Assembly (NCBI RefSeq): GCF_017583045.1
Contig: NZ_JAGFBF010000005.1
Coordinates: forward strand, 1,116,001-1,180,000
From: Leucobacter tardus
GTDB lineage: Bacteria; Actinomycetota; Actinomycetes; Actinomycetales; Microbacteriaceae
DNA length: 64,000 bases
Direction of reading: 5' to 3'
This document shows positions 34,074 to 42,163 of the stretch, in pieces (within the stretch, counting starts at the first letter, position 1; every line of letters starts with the position of its first letter). Under the pieces are notes generated by a model, which saw nothing but the letters and a program-made list of their open reading frames with translations, was not told the DNA's origin and did no database searches. Both the position numbers and the translations under genes were made by a program.

Positions 34074-34406
34074 TTGGAGACCGCAGAATGGCAGCAGCAA
34101 CCGTGCCCCGCGTGGTGCACGGTCGAGCACACCGATCACGATCACCCCGACGATCGATCCCATCGCGATGACGGAGTCCCCGTTCCCATCGTGATGCGGA
34201 CGCGCACGGTGGTCGACGGCCGCATGGCCGATCAGACCGTCGAGGCGTCGCTCGTCACCGGCCGATGGCAGCGCGATGGCGACCGCGAGCTCTGGTGGAG
34301 CCTCGGCATCGATGGCGACGCATCTCTCGAGGTCACGACCGAGAGCCTGGCGCGCGTCATCGAAACGCTTCAGGGTCTCCTGGCCGAAGCTCAGGAGACC
34401 CTGTAG
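34074..34406 (+). CDS. DUF6907-like small protein
   Basis: A 110-residue protein with a CPAWCTVEHTDHDHP segment near residue 10, the Cys/His/Trp cluster of the actinobacterial DUF6907 group, which might hold a metal. A C-terminal helix (ESLARVIETLQGLLAEAQ) ends it. I chose the TTG because AAAGAGGG lies just before it; an ATG five codons upstream has no ribosome site. Function is unknown. The last twelve codons also form a perfect hairpin that probably ends transcription. Confidence 0.65.
   Translation: METAEWQQQPCPAWCTVEHTDHDHPDDRSHRDDGVPVPIVMRTRTVVDGRMADQTVEASLVTGRWQRDGDRELWWSLGIDGDASLEVTTESLARVIETLQGLLAEAQETL
34371..34403. terminator. Hairpin inside the end of the DUF6907 gene
   Basis: CAGGGTCTCCTG and CAGGAGACCCTG are exact 12-bp complements around a nine-base loop, ending right at the TAG stop. 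Between convergent genes (DUF6907 and folD) it can act in both directions. Confidence 0.6.
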
Positions 34407-34440
34407 CGGGAGGGCGGGGCGTCCGCGGTCGACTCAGTGA

Positions 34441-35325
34441 TCAGCCGGCCGCGCGCTCCGCCATCTCGACGACGTTCTTCAGCAGCAGCGCGCGCGTCAT
34501 GGGTCCGACGCCACCGGGGTTCGGCGAGACCCATCCGGCGACCTCGGCGACACCTGGGTCGATGTCGCCGACGACACGGCTCTTGCCGGTCTCCGGGTCC
34601 GTCTTGCGCGACACCCCGACGTCGAGCACGATCGCGCCCGCCTGCACGTGCTCGGGCTGAACGATTCCCTCGACACCAGCGGCACCGACGATCACATCGG
34701 CGGTGCGCAGCACCGCGCCGAGATCCCGGGTGCCTGTGTGCGTCAGCGTGACCGTCGCATTGAACTCGCGTCGCGTCAGCAGGGGCCCCATGGGGCGCCC
34801 GACCGTCACTCCCCGACCGACCACCACCACGTGCTTCCCCTCCCAGGACAGGCCGTTCCGCTCCACGAGCTCGATGACCCCTCTCGGCGTGCACGGCAGC
34901 GGAGACGTGATCTCGGAGTTCGCGTTCAGCACCAGGCGTCCGAGATTCATCGGGTGCAGGCCGTCGGCATCCTTCTCGGGCGCGACGCGCTCGAGAATGC
35001 GGTGGGTGTCGATGTGCTTCGGCAGCGGCAACTGCACGATGTACCCCGTGCACGCATCGTTCTCATTGAGCTCGTCGATGACGGCCTCGAGCTCGTCCTG
35101 CCTCACCGACTCCGGCAGTTCGCGCTTGATCGATGCGATGCCGACTTCAGCGCAGTCGCGGTGCTTGCCAGCGACGTACCACTGCGAGCCGGGATCCTCC
35201 CCGACCAGCACCGTTGCGAGGCCGGGGACGACGCCCCGCTCGGCGAGGGAGGCGACGCGCTCGGTGAGCTCACGCTTGATGTCCGCGGCGGCGGCGGTGC
35301 CGTCGAGCACCTGCGCGCCCATCAT
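34441..35325 (-). CDS. folD: Methylenetetrahydrofolate dehydrogenase/cyclohydrolase
   Basis: A 294-residue FolD. It has the catalytic Lys in [10 protein letters not shown] near residue 56, [10 protein letters not shown] near 97 and the NADP-binding [14 protein letters not shown] near 165-178, and ends with the [13 protein letters not shown] block. It interconverts methylene-, methenyl- and formyl-tetrahydrofolate. The ATG overlaps the glyA stop by one base (TGATG) with AGGAG upstream, so the pair is one operon: SHMT makes methylene-THF and FolD oxidises it. The ZTP riboswitch before glyA therefore controls both. Confidence 0.93.
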   Translation of the reverse strand: MMGAQVLDGTAAAADIKRELTERVASLAERGVVPGLATVLVGEDPGSQWYVAGKHRDCAEVGIASIKRELPESVRQDELEAVIDELNENDACTGYIVQLPLPKHIDTHRILERVAPEKDADGLHPMNLGRLVLNANSEITSPLPCTPRGVIELVERNGLSWEGKHVVVVGRGVTVGRPMGPLLTRREFNATVTLTHTGTRDLGAVLRTADVIVGAAGVEGIVQPEHVQAGAIVLDVGVSRKTDPETGKSRVVGDIDPGVAEVAGWVSPNPGGVGPMTRALLLKNVVEMAERAAG

Positions 35326-36608
35326 CACCACTCCTCGAGGCCGGCGTACAGCGGGAAGCGCTCGGCGAGCGCGGACACGCGTCCGCGCTGCTCCTCGGTG
35401 TCACCCGTCTGCTGCAGCACCTGCGCGATGATCTCCGAGACCTCGGCGAACTCGGCGTCGCCGAACCCGCGGGTCGCGAGTGCAGGGGTACCGATCCGCA
35501 GACCGCTCGTGACCATCGGCGGACGCGGGTCGAACGGCACCGAGTTGCGGTTCACCGTGATGCCGACCGCGTGCAGCGCGTCCTCCGCCTGCTGACCATC
35601 CAGCTGCGAGTTGCGCAGGTCCGCGAGCACCAGGTGCACATCGGTGCCACCGGTGAGCACGTCGACGCCGGCCTCGCGCGAGGCGTCCGTCGTCAGTGCA
35701 TCGGCGAGCAGGCGTGCGCCCGAGAGGGTGCGACGCTGACGCTCCTGGAACGCGTCGCTCGCGGCGAGCTTGAACGCGGTGGCCTTCGCGGCGATGACGT
35801 GCATGAGGGGGCCGCCCTGCTGGCCGGGGAAGACGTTCGAGTTCAGCTTCTTGCCGAGCTCCTTGTCGTTCGACAGGATGAAGCCGGAGCGCGGGCCGCC
35901 GATCGTCTTGTGCACCGTCGAGGAGACGACGTGCGCGTGCGGCACCGGGTTCGGGTGGAGTCCCGCGGCGACCAGACCTGCGAAGTGGGCCATATCCACC
36001 CAGAGCGTCGCGCCGACCTCATCGGCGATCTCGCGGAACGCGGCGAAGTCGAGCTGCCTCGGGTACGCCGACCATCCGGCGATGATCACCTTCGGGCGGT
36101 GCTCCCTGGCCTTCTCGCGCACCACGTCCATGTCGACGAGCATGGACGTGGGATCGACGCCGTATGAGACGACGTTGTAGAGCTTGCCCGAGAAGTTCAG
36201 GTGCATGCCGTGGGTGAGGTGGCCGCCGTGCGCGAGTTCGAGGCCGAGGATCGTGTCTCCCGGCTCGGCGATCGTCGAGAGCACCGCGGCGTTCGCCGAC
36301 GCGCCCGAGTGAGGCTGCACATTCGCGAACGCGGCGCCGAAGAGGCTCTTGGCGCGGTCGCGCGCCAGCTCCTCCGCGACGTCGACGAACTCGCAACCGC
36401 CGTAGTACCGGCGTCCCGGGTACCCTTCGGCGTACTTGTTCGTCAGTACCGAGCCCTGCGCCTCGAGCACGGCGCGCGGAACGAAGTTCTCGCTCGCGAT
36501 CATCTCGAGCGTTCCGCGCTGGCGACCGAGTTCGTCGGCCAGCACCTGGGCGATCTCGGGGTCGACGACCTCGAGCGGATCGGTAAGAAAGTCAGGCTGA
36601 TGAGTCAA
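35325..36608 (-). CDS. glyA: Serine hydroxymethyltransferase
   Basis: A 427-residue PLP enzyme that turns serine and THF into glycine and methylene-THF. Visible marks are [10 protein letters not shown] near residue 36, [15 protein letters not shown], the PLP-binding Lys in [13 protein letters not shown] near 230 (the GG-PRSG form is usual in actinobacteria) and [20 protein letters not shown] chose TTG at 36608 because CGGAG lies six bases before it and the protein then begins as relatives do; the open frame extends ten codons upstream to a GTG without a ribosome site. The leader carries a ZTP aptamer. Confidence 0.92.
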   Translation of the reverse strand: MTHQPDFLTDPLEVVDPEIAQVLADELGRQRGTLEMIASENFVPRAVLEAQGSVLTNKYAEGYPGRRYYGGCEFVDVAEELARDRAKSLFGAAFANVQPHSGASANAAVLSTIAEPGDTILGLELAHGGHLTHGMHLNFSGKLYNVVSYGVDPTSMLVDMDVVREKAREHRPKVIIAGWSAYPRQLDFAAFREIADEVGATLWVDMAHFAGLVAAGLHPNPVPHAHVVSSTVHKTIGGPRSGFILSNDKELGKKLNSNVFPGQQGGPLMHVIAAKATAFKLAASDAFQERQRRTLSGARLLADALTTDASREAGVDVLTGGTDVHLVLADLRNSQLDGQQAEDALHAVGITVNRNSVPFDPRPPMVTSGLRIGTPALATRGFGDAEFAEVSEIIAQVLQQTGDTEEQRGRVSALAERFPLYAGLEEW

Positions 36609-36649
36609 TGCTTGCTCCGTTTCAGTGCGCACGCGCACAGGTCAAGGAC

Positions 36650-36726
36650 AGTGCGGCCCAGGCGAGCGGCCATAGATTCAGCTGTCGCTTCCCGATGGTA
36701 ACCATCTGCACGCCAGTCACGACGCA
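36650..36726 (-). ncRNA. ZTP riboswitch (pfl motif) controlling glyA-folD
   Basis: On the minus-strand RNA the conserved pfl blocks appear in order: CGTCGTGACTGGCG at 36726-36713, TTACCATCGGGAAGCG about ten bases later and GCTCGCCTGGGCCG at the 3' side near 36670-36655. These are the helix P1/P2 loop and the pseudoknot strand of the ZTP aptamer. ZTP (and ZMP) accumulates when 10-formyl-THF is short, and these switches turn on glyA, folD, purH or fhs. A TAGGAT -10 box lies right before the aptamer. About 45 bases separate it from the TTG start; the CGCGTGCGCAC self-complementary stretch near 36625-36640 may be part of the expression platform. Confidence 0.88.
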
Positions 36727-36729
36727 TCG

Positions 36730-36735
36730 ATCCTA
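36730..36735 (-). promoter_or_regulatory. -10 box (TAGGAT) of glyA-folD
   Basis: TAGGAT on the minus strand ends just before the ZTP aptamer, so transcription would start near 36724 with the aptamer at the very 5' end of the mRNA. Confidence 0.6.
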
Positions 36736-36779
36736 CCAGCGAGACCCCGTCGCGGGAATGGTGCGCAGACAGAGATATA

Positions 36780-36971
36780 TCAGCAGCACCTCGATCCGGG
36801 ATTGCGGTCCTCCGCGGCATATTTCTCGCGCCAGAACGTGCGCTCGTCGGGGATCGCCGCGTCGGGGTGCGTGCGTCGCAGGTGCGCGACGTACCGCTCG
36901 TAGCTGGCATCGCCGAGCACTTCCCTGCAGTACCAGCGCAGCCGACGCCAGGCGGTGACGAGCGCGGACAT
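36780..36971 (-). CDS. YbdD/YjiX family small protein
   Basis: A 63-residue protein with LVTAWRRLRWYCREVLGD, YERYVAHLRRTHPD and FWREKYAAE, the complete pattern of the YbdD/YjiX (DUF466) family. In other bacteria this protein is needed together with CstA-type transporters for pyruvate or peptide uptake. Its ATG overlaps the cstA stop by one base (TGATG), so the two are coupled. Confidence 0.9.
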   Translation of the reverse strand: MSALVTAWRRLRWYCREVLGDASYERYVAHLRRTHPDAAIPDERTFWREKYAAEDRNPGSRCC

Positions 36972-39235
36972 CAGTGCCCGCCCCCGCGCAGGATGTCCGG
37001 CTGCTCCTCCGCCCAGCGCCGCTCGAGCGCCTTCTCGCTGCGCGTGGCGAAGATGCCCGCCGGAGCATAGGTGCGAGACGGGAGTTCCGGATCCTCGGCA
37101 TCGATGACCTCGGTCGTGCGACGCGAGCGGAGCACGGCCAGCACGGCGGTGATGATCACGACGATGGCGAGGGTCACGAACACGATCGAGAGGATGCCCT
37201 GGATGAAGGTGTTGCGCACAACGGCCTCCATCGCGGCGACGCCCTCAGCCGTGCCGAATGACGTCTCTCCCGCCGCCAGCGCGTCCTTGAACGCGAAGTG
37301 GTTCGCCCAGTACCCGATCGCCGGCTTCGGCGAGAAGATCTTGTACATGGAGGCGGTGATGGTCACGACCGCCGTGAGCGCGAGCGGAGCGACCACGACC
37401 CAGATGTACCGGAAGTTCTTACGCGCCGCGACGATGGCCATCACGATCGCCAGAGCGATGGCGGCGAGCAACTGGTTGGCGATCCCGAAGAGCGGGAACA
37501 GGGTGTTGATGCCGCCGAGCGGATCCGTGACGCCCATGATGAGAATGGAGCCCCACGCGGCCACCATGACGGCCGTCGCGATCCACACCCCGGGACGCCA
37601 CGAGTTGTTCTTGAACTTCGGGATGATGTTGCCGATCGAGTCCTGCAGCATGAAGCGCGCCACGCGAGTGCCGGCGTCCACGGCGGTCAGAATGAACAGC
37701 GCCTCGAACATGATGGCGAAGTGGTACCAGAAGCCCATCATGGCGGGGCCTCCGATGAGATCCTTCATGATGTTCGCGAGACCGAGTGCGAGCGTCGGCG
37801 CTCCCCCGGTGCGCGAGACGATGCTCTCCTCGCCCACGGCCGCGGCCATATCGGTGAGCTGCTGGGCCGTGACATCGACACCCGCGAGGCCGAGGCCCAT
37901 CACGAAATCGACCGCTCCCTGCACGGTGCCCTGCGTCGCCGCCGCGGAGGCGTTCATCGCGTAGTAGATACCCTGATCGAGTGTGACCGCAGCGACCAGC
38001 GCCATCAGGGCCACGAACGACTCCATGAGCATGCCGCCGTATCCGATGACGCGCGTCTGACGTTCCTTGTGCACGAGCTTCGGCGTCGTGCCGCTGGCGA
38101 TCAGCGCGTGGAACCCGCTGAGCGCGCCGCAGGCGATCGTCACGAAGAGGAAGGGGAAGATGCTGCCCGTCACGACCGGCGCGGTGTCGGTGAACGCGAA
38201 CTCGCTGAGCGCCGGGGCCTGCACCTCGGGCATCACGATGATCACGGCGGCCGCGAGCAGGAAGATGACGCCGACCTTCATGAACGTCGACAGGTAGTCG
38301 CGCGGTGCGAGGAGCAGCCAGACCGGCAGCACCGCCGCGATGAAGCCGTAGATGATGACGCACCAGGCCAGCGTCACCTTGTCGAGAGTGAAGAGCGCGA
38401 CGCCCCACTCAGTCTCCGCGACCCATCCGCCCGCGACGATCGCGATCATGAGCAGCACGAAACCGATGATCGAGATCTCCGTGATGCGTCCGGGGCGCAG
38501 GTACCGCAGATAGACCCCCATGAAGAGGGCGATCGGGATCGTGAGCCCGACCGAGAAGACGCCCCACGGGCTTTCGGCCAGTGCGTTCACGACGACGAGC
38601 GCGAGGATCGCGACGATGATCACCATGATGACGAGCGTCGCGATGATCGCCGCGGTGCCGCCGACGCGTCCGAGCTGATCGCGCGCCATCTGCCCGAGCG
38701 ACCGGCCCCCGCGTCGGGTGGAGAAGAAGAGGACGAGGTAGTCCTGCACCGCTCCCGCCACGATGACGCCCACCACGATCCAGATCGTGCCGGGCAGGAA
38801 GCCCCACTGAGCCGCGAGGATCGGGCCCACCAGCGGCCCGGCGCCGGCGATGGCGGCGAAGTGGTGACCGTACAGCACCCGACGATCGGTGACGACGTAG
38901 TCGGCTCCATTGGCCTTGTACTCTGCCGGGGTCGCCCGGAAGTCGTTCGGCCGCACGATCTTCGCCTCGATGAACTTCGAGTAGAAGCGGTAGCCGATGA
39001 GGTAGGTGCAGACACCGGCGAAGACGAACCAGATGGCGTTGACGGTTTCTCCACGCGCCAGAGCGAGCATGGTCCACCCGGTCGCACCGAGCAGCGCGAT
39101 CCCGATCCAGATGGCGATTTTCAGACCGCGGCGACGCCGGCTGTCCTCGAGATGCTGCTCATCGGTGAGCGCCACTGGCGGCAGGGCCGGATCGGGTTCG
39201 ATCGCGGCACCGTGCGACGTGTCTGAAGCGGACAT
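36971..39235 (-). CDS. cstA: CstA family pyruvate/peptide transporter
   Basis: A 754-residue membrane protein with 16 or more hydrophobic helices. It carries the CstA marks ATPAEYKANGADYVVTDRRV, HHFAAIAGAGPLVGPILAAQWG near residue 105-130, and DAGTRVARFMLQD in the second half. CstA proteins import pyruvate (and peptides) and are induced by carbon starvation. The hydrophilic ends are cytoplasmic. Start chosen by AGGAG nine bases before the ATG. The downstream YbdD partner is encoded with a one-base overlap. A TACAGT hexamer about 95 bases upstream on this strand may be the -10 box. Confidence 0.92.
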   Translation of the reverse strand: MSASDTSHGAAIEPDPALPPVALTDEQHLEDSRRRRGLKIAIWIGIALLGATGWTMLALARGETVNAIWFVFAGVCTYLIGYRFYSKFIEAKIVRPNDFRATPAEYKANGADYVVTDRRVLYGHHFAAIAGAGPLVGPILAAQWGFLPGTIWIVVGVIVAGAVQDYLVLFFSTRRGGRSLGQMARDQLGRVGGTAAIIATLVIMVIIVAILALVVVNALAESPWGVFSVGLTIPIALFMGVYLRYLRPGRITEISIIGFVLLMIAIVAGGWVAETEWGVALFTLDKVTLAWCVIIYGFIAAVLPVWLLLAPRDYLSTFMKVGVIFLLAAAVIIVMPEVQAPALSEFAFTDTAPVVTGSIFPFLFVTIACGALSGFHALIASGTTPKLVHKERQTRVIGYGGMLMESFVALMALVAAVTLDQGIYYAMNASAAATQGTVQGAVDFVMGLGLAGVDVTAQQLTDMAAAVGEESIVSRTGGAPTLALGLANIMKDLIGGPAMMGFWYHFAIMFEALFILTAVDAGTRVARFMLQDSIGNIIPKFKNNSWRPGVWIATAVMVAAWGSILIMGVTDPLGGINTLFPLFGIANQLLAAIALAIVMAIVAARKNFRYIWVVVAPLALTAVVTITASMYKIFSPKPAIGYWANHFAFKDALAAGETSFGTAEGVAAMEAVVRNTFIQGILSIVFVTLAIVVIITAVLAVLRSRRTTEVIDAEDPELPSRTYAPAGIFATRSEKALERRWAEEQPDILRGGGH

Positions 39236-39537
39236 GCGTGCGGTCTCCTGGTTCGTTCGTCCATCACGATGCAGCCGCACTGCCGGGGCGGGCCAGGAGG
39301 GCGACGCTGCTCTTCTTGGTTCAACACTGTACACGCGGCCTTCACCCAGCCAATGCACTGCGCGCCGACTGGGTCTGCAGAGGCCGAGCGGCGGTTCGCA
39401 GATTCTTGAAAGTCGTACTACTCTGATGTCGGTCTTTTCTCCACACCGTGTATCGCTGAGCAACACCTGCGACTCAATTCAGGCGAGGGAGGAATCGACT
39501 CGCTCCCCAGCATTCACTCCAAGGAGATAGCAGTCCG
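39236..39537. other. Divergent promoter region of cstA and the amidohydrolase gene
   Basis: No gene or stable hairpin seen. It should hold both promoters: TACAGT on the minus strand near 39333 for cstA, and a TACTACTCT stretch near 39416-39424 on the plus strand for the amidohydrolase. Confidence 0.4.
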
Positions 39538-41193
39538 ATGTCGACCACGATCTACCGGAACGGTACCGTCTTCACGGCCGAAACCGGATCATCTCCCGCC
39601 GAGGCGTTCGCCGTGACGGAGGGCCTGTTCGCCGCCGTGGGTTCACTCACCGATGTTCGAGCCGCCGTGGGCGCGGTTACCGGAGACCCGGAGACGAACG
39701 GTGTCGCCGAGATCGATCTCGATGGAGCGTTCGTCGCCCCGGGCATCATCGATTCCCACACCCACCTCACGATGTTCGGTGAAGCGCTCGGCAAGGCGCA
39801 GTTGCGCGACTGCACCTCCGTCGCCGAGATTCAGGAGCGGCTGCTCGCGTGGCACGAGGCCCACCCGGACGCTCCGCGCGTGCTCGGGGTGAGCTGGATG
39901 TTCGACGCCATCGAGAGCGGACGACCGACGGCGGCGATGCTCGACGAGATCTTCCCCGACACTCCCGTCTACCTCGATGCGAACGATCTGCACTCGGTGT
40001 GGACGAACACCGCCGGACTGGCCGAACTCGGGATCGACCGGAACACCCCGAATCCCATCGGCGGAGAGATCGCGCGCGACGCCGACGGCAACGCGACCGG
40101 CATGCTCTACGAGACCGCAGGGACGCAGTTCGCCTGGGACTTCTTGAGCCGCGCGCGGACGCAGGACGACACCGTCCGGTTCTTGGAGCACGCGTTCGCC
40201 GCCTACCTCGAATCCGGAGTGACGGGCGTCACCGATATGGCGCTCAGCGAAGCCGACGTCGACGCGATCCGCGCGCTGATCGCTCGGGACGGGCGCTTGC
40301 CCTTCCCGATCACGGGCCACCGGATCCTCGAACCGACCGGCGACACCGCGCAGGATCTCGCTGCAGTCGCACAGGTCGCCGCACTGCGCGACCTCGTGGC
40401 CGCCAGCGAGGACGCCCGCTGGTTCCGCATCGCGGGTGTGAAGTTCATCATGGACGGCGTCATCGACGCCTGCACGGCGACCATGCGCGCACCCTACGCC
40501 GATGGCAGCAACTGCGATCCGATCTGGAGCGCCGAGAGCATCAGGCCCGTGGCCGAGGCGGCGGACGCCGCCGGCCTGCAGATCGCCATGCACGCCATCG
40601 GCGACCGCACGAGCGAACTCGCCCTCGACACGATCGAGCACTGCATCCGCGCCGGCGAACTGCGGCCGCGCCGGCACCGCATCGAACACCTGGAGTCGGT
40701 GACCGACGCGACCATCGAGCGCATGGGCGAGCTCGGCGTCACCGCGTCGCTCCAGCCGGTGCACAGCGATCCCGCCGTCCTCGCCAACTGGAAGGCCGTA
40801 CTCGGCGATGAACGCCAGGAGCAGGGGTTCCCCTGGCACAAGTTCCGGCAGGCCGGCGTCCCCGTCACGCTCGGCACCGACGCGCCGACGGCACCGCACC
40901 AGGCGCTGGCGAACCTCTTCATCGCACTCACCGGCGGTTCGGCGATCACGCCGACGCTTCCCGCCTACCACCCCGAGCGCGCGTTCTCCGCGGAGGAGGC
41001 GCTCACCGCACTCACCGCGGGCAGCGCCTACGCCGGCGAGATGGACCAGACGAGCGGCCGCATCCGGCCCGGCCTGCACGCGAACTTTATCGTGCTCGAC
41101 ATCGACCCGCTGACGGTCGAGCCGAGCGCGCTGCTCGAGGCGAAGGTGCAGCGCACCTTCGTGCTCGGCGAGGAGCGCCACCGCGCCGCCTGA
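39538..41193 (+). CDS. Amidohydrolase family 3 protein (YtcJ-like)
   Basis: A 551-residue metal-dependent hydrolase. The start is the usual small barrel strand (IYRNGTVFTAETG), followed by the metal site APGIIDSHTHLTMFGEAL near residue 75, IAMHAIGDRTSELALDTIEH near 355, RRHRIEHLESVTD near 385 and LGTDAPTAPHQALANLFIAL near 445. The conserved Asp of the TDAP segment is present. Related enzymes hydrolyse amides or carbamates of varied substrates; this one cannot be assigned. AAGGAG precedes the ATG by 12 bases. Its end is three bases from the convergent birA. Confidence 0.85.
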   Translation: MSTTIYRNGTVFTAETGSSPAEAFAVTEGLFAAVGSLTDVRAAVGAVTGDPETNGVAEIDLDGAFVAPGIIDSHTHLTMFGEALGKAQLRDCTSVAEIQERLLAWHEAHPDAPRVLGVSWMFDAIESGRPTAAMLDEIFPDTPVYLDANDLHSVWTNTAGLAELGIDRNTPNPIGGEIARDADGNATGMLYETAGTQFAWDFLSRARTQDDTVRFLEHAFAAYLESGVTGVTDMALSEADVDAIRALIARDGRLPFPITGHRILEPTGDTAQDLAAVAQVAALRDLVAASEDARWFRIAGVKFIMDGVIDACTATMRAPYADGSNCDPIWSAESIRPVAEAADAAGLQIAMHAIGDRTSELALDTIEHCIRAGELRPRRHRIEHLESVTDATIERMGELGVTASLQPVHSDPAVLANWKAVLGDERQEQGFPWHKFRQAGVPVTLGTDAPTAPHQALANLFIALTGGSAITPTLPAYHPERAFSAEEALTALTAGSAYAGEMDQTSGRIRPGLHANFIVLDIDPLTVEPSALLEAKVQRTFVLGEERHRAA

Positions 41194-41196
41194 CCC

Positions 41197-42051
41197 TCAG
41201 CGGAGGTGCTCGACGTCTCCAGCGTTGACGGTGAGCCGGCCACCGGTCGGCAGATCGACGACCAGTGCGCCATCGTCGGCCAGGGCGCGTGCGCGACCGT
41301 CGACCACGCGGTCCCCTGGCAGGTGCACCCTGACTTCGGCGCCGATGGTCGCCGAGTCGCGCAGGATCCTGGCGCGCACGGCATCGGGATCCTCGGTTGC
41401 GAGCCGCACGAGACGCAGCAGTTCCTCCTCCGTGTCGGCGAGCACGTGGTCGACGAGTGCGGCACCGGCGGCGTCGTCCACGGCGACCAGGCGCGCCCCG
41501 TCCACGTGGGCACCTGCGGAGAGCAGCGAGGCGGCCCGCTCGGTCGGCAGCTCCTCGGGCGCGAGCAGCAGGTTGATGCCGGTTCCAACGATGACTGACC
41601 CGTTCGGCAGGAGTTCGCACAGGATGCCGCACAGTTTGAGTCCTGGCCGGTCGGCCTGCGCGTCGTCGACGGTGCGCACGTGCACGTCGTTCGGCCACTT
41701 CACCACGACGCGGCGCGGTTCGCGGTCGGCGTCGTCGTCCGCTGCGGTGAAGTACGGCTGCAGCGCATGCGCCACGGCGGAACCGGCGATGAGCGGCAGC
41801 CACCCGGCGCCGATCCCGAGCCCGGCGGCATCGCGGATCAGGATCGACGCGGCGACCGCCTTGCCCGGCGGGAGCTCCCATCCGCGCCCCGCGCGCCCGC
41901 GACCCGCGGTCTGGTCCGCGGTGGCGATGAGCGCGCCGCTCGGCAGGTCCGGTTCGGCAGCGGCGCGCTCGCGGAGCGCGGCGTTGGTGCTGCCCACGCG
42001 CTCACGCCAGTCGACGAGCGGGAGAAGGGCGCGCGTGCGAGGAAGATGCAT
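41197..42051 (-). CDS. birA: Biotin-protein ligase without DNA-binding domain
   Basis: A 284-residue ligase that attaches biotin to acyl-CoA carboxylase through biotinyl-AMP. It starts directly with the catalytic domain: STNAALRE near residue 21, the biotinyl-AMP loop GRGRAGRGW at 50-58, VVVKWPNDV with the catalytic Lys near 115 and GTGINL near 157; a small C-terminal SH3-like domain follows. There is no helix-turn-helix, so it cannot repress genes itself. TAGGCT lies six bases before the ATG on this strand (leaderless). It is divergent from a carboxylase operon whose biotin-bearing partner is encoded 14 kb away. Confidence 0.9.
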   Translation of the reverse strand: MHLPRTRALLPLVDWRERVGSTNAALRERAAAEPDLPSGALIATADQTAGRGRAGRGWELPPGKAVAASILIRDAAGLGIGAGWLPLIAGSAVAHALQPYFTAADDDADREPRRVVVKWPNDVHVRTVDDAQADRPGLKLCGILCELLPNGSVIVGTGINLLLAPEELPTERAASLLSAGAHVDGARLVAVDDAAGAALVDHVLADTEEELLRLVRLATEDPDAVRARILRDSATIGAEVRVHLPGDRVVDGRARALADDGALVVDLPTGGRLTVNAGDVEHLR

Positions 42052-42057
42052 GGTCCG

Positions 42058-42063
42058 AGCCTA
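42058..42063 (-). promoter_or_regulatory. Leaderless-type -10 box (TAGGCT) of birA
   Basis: TAGGCT on the minus strand ends six bases before the birA ATG; the same hexamer serves the divergent carboxylase gene. Confidence 0.6.
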
Positions 42064-42076
42064 ACGACGCGGCCCC

Positions 42077-42130
42077 GTGTGGAGGGAACCTCCCAGAGTT
42101 TCCCGGGAACCTTTGGAGGTCTCCTCACAC
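42077..42130. promoter_or_regulatory. Dyad region between birA and the carboxylase operon
   Basis: Outer arms GTGTGGAGGGAACCTCC (42077-42093) and GGAGGTCTCCTCACAC (42115-42130) are imperfect inverted repeats, with a central palindrome TTCCCGGGAA at 42100-42109. The element lies between the two divergent -10 boxes, covering both -35 regions. It is a good candidate operator for a regulator of lipid or biotin metabolism; none is encoded next to it. Confidence 0.5.
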
Positions 42131-42150
42131 GCGTGCGTCGCACCCCGCGG

Positions 42151-42156
42151 TAGGCT
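42151..42156 (+). promoter_or_regulatory. Leaderless-type -10 box (TAGGCT) of the carboxylase operon
   Basis: TAGGCT ends seven bases before the GTG start and no ribosome site is present. Confidence 0.6.
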
Positions 42157-42163
42157 GGCCTCT

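Noticed and set aside
37298-39226. 642-codon plus-strand frame opposite cstA
   Set aside because: Composition is mostly Asp, Glu, Arg and His, typical of antisense to a membrane protein; cstA on the other strand has clear motifs.
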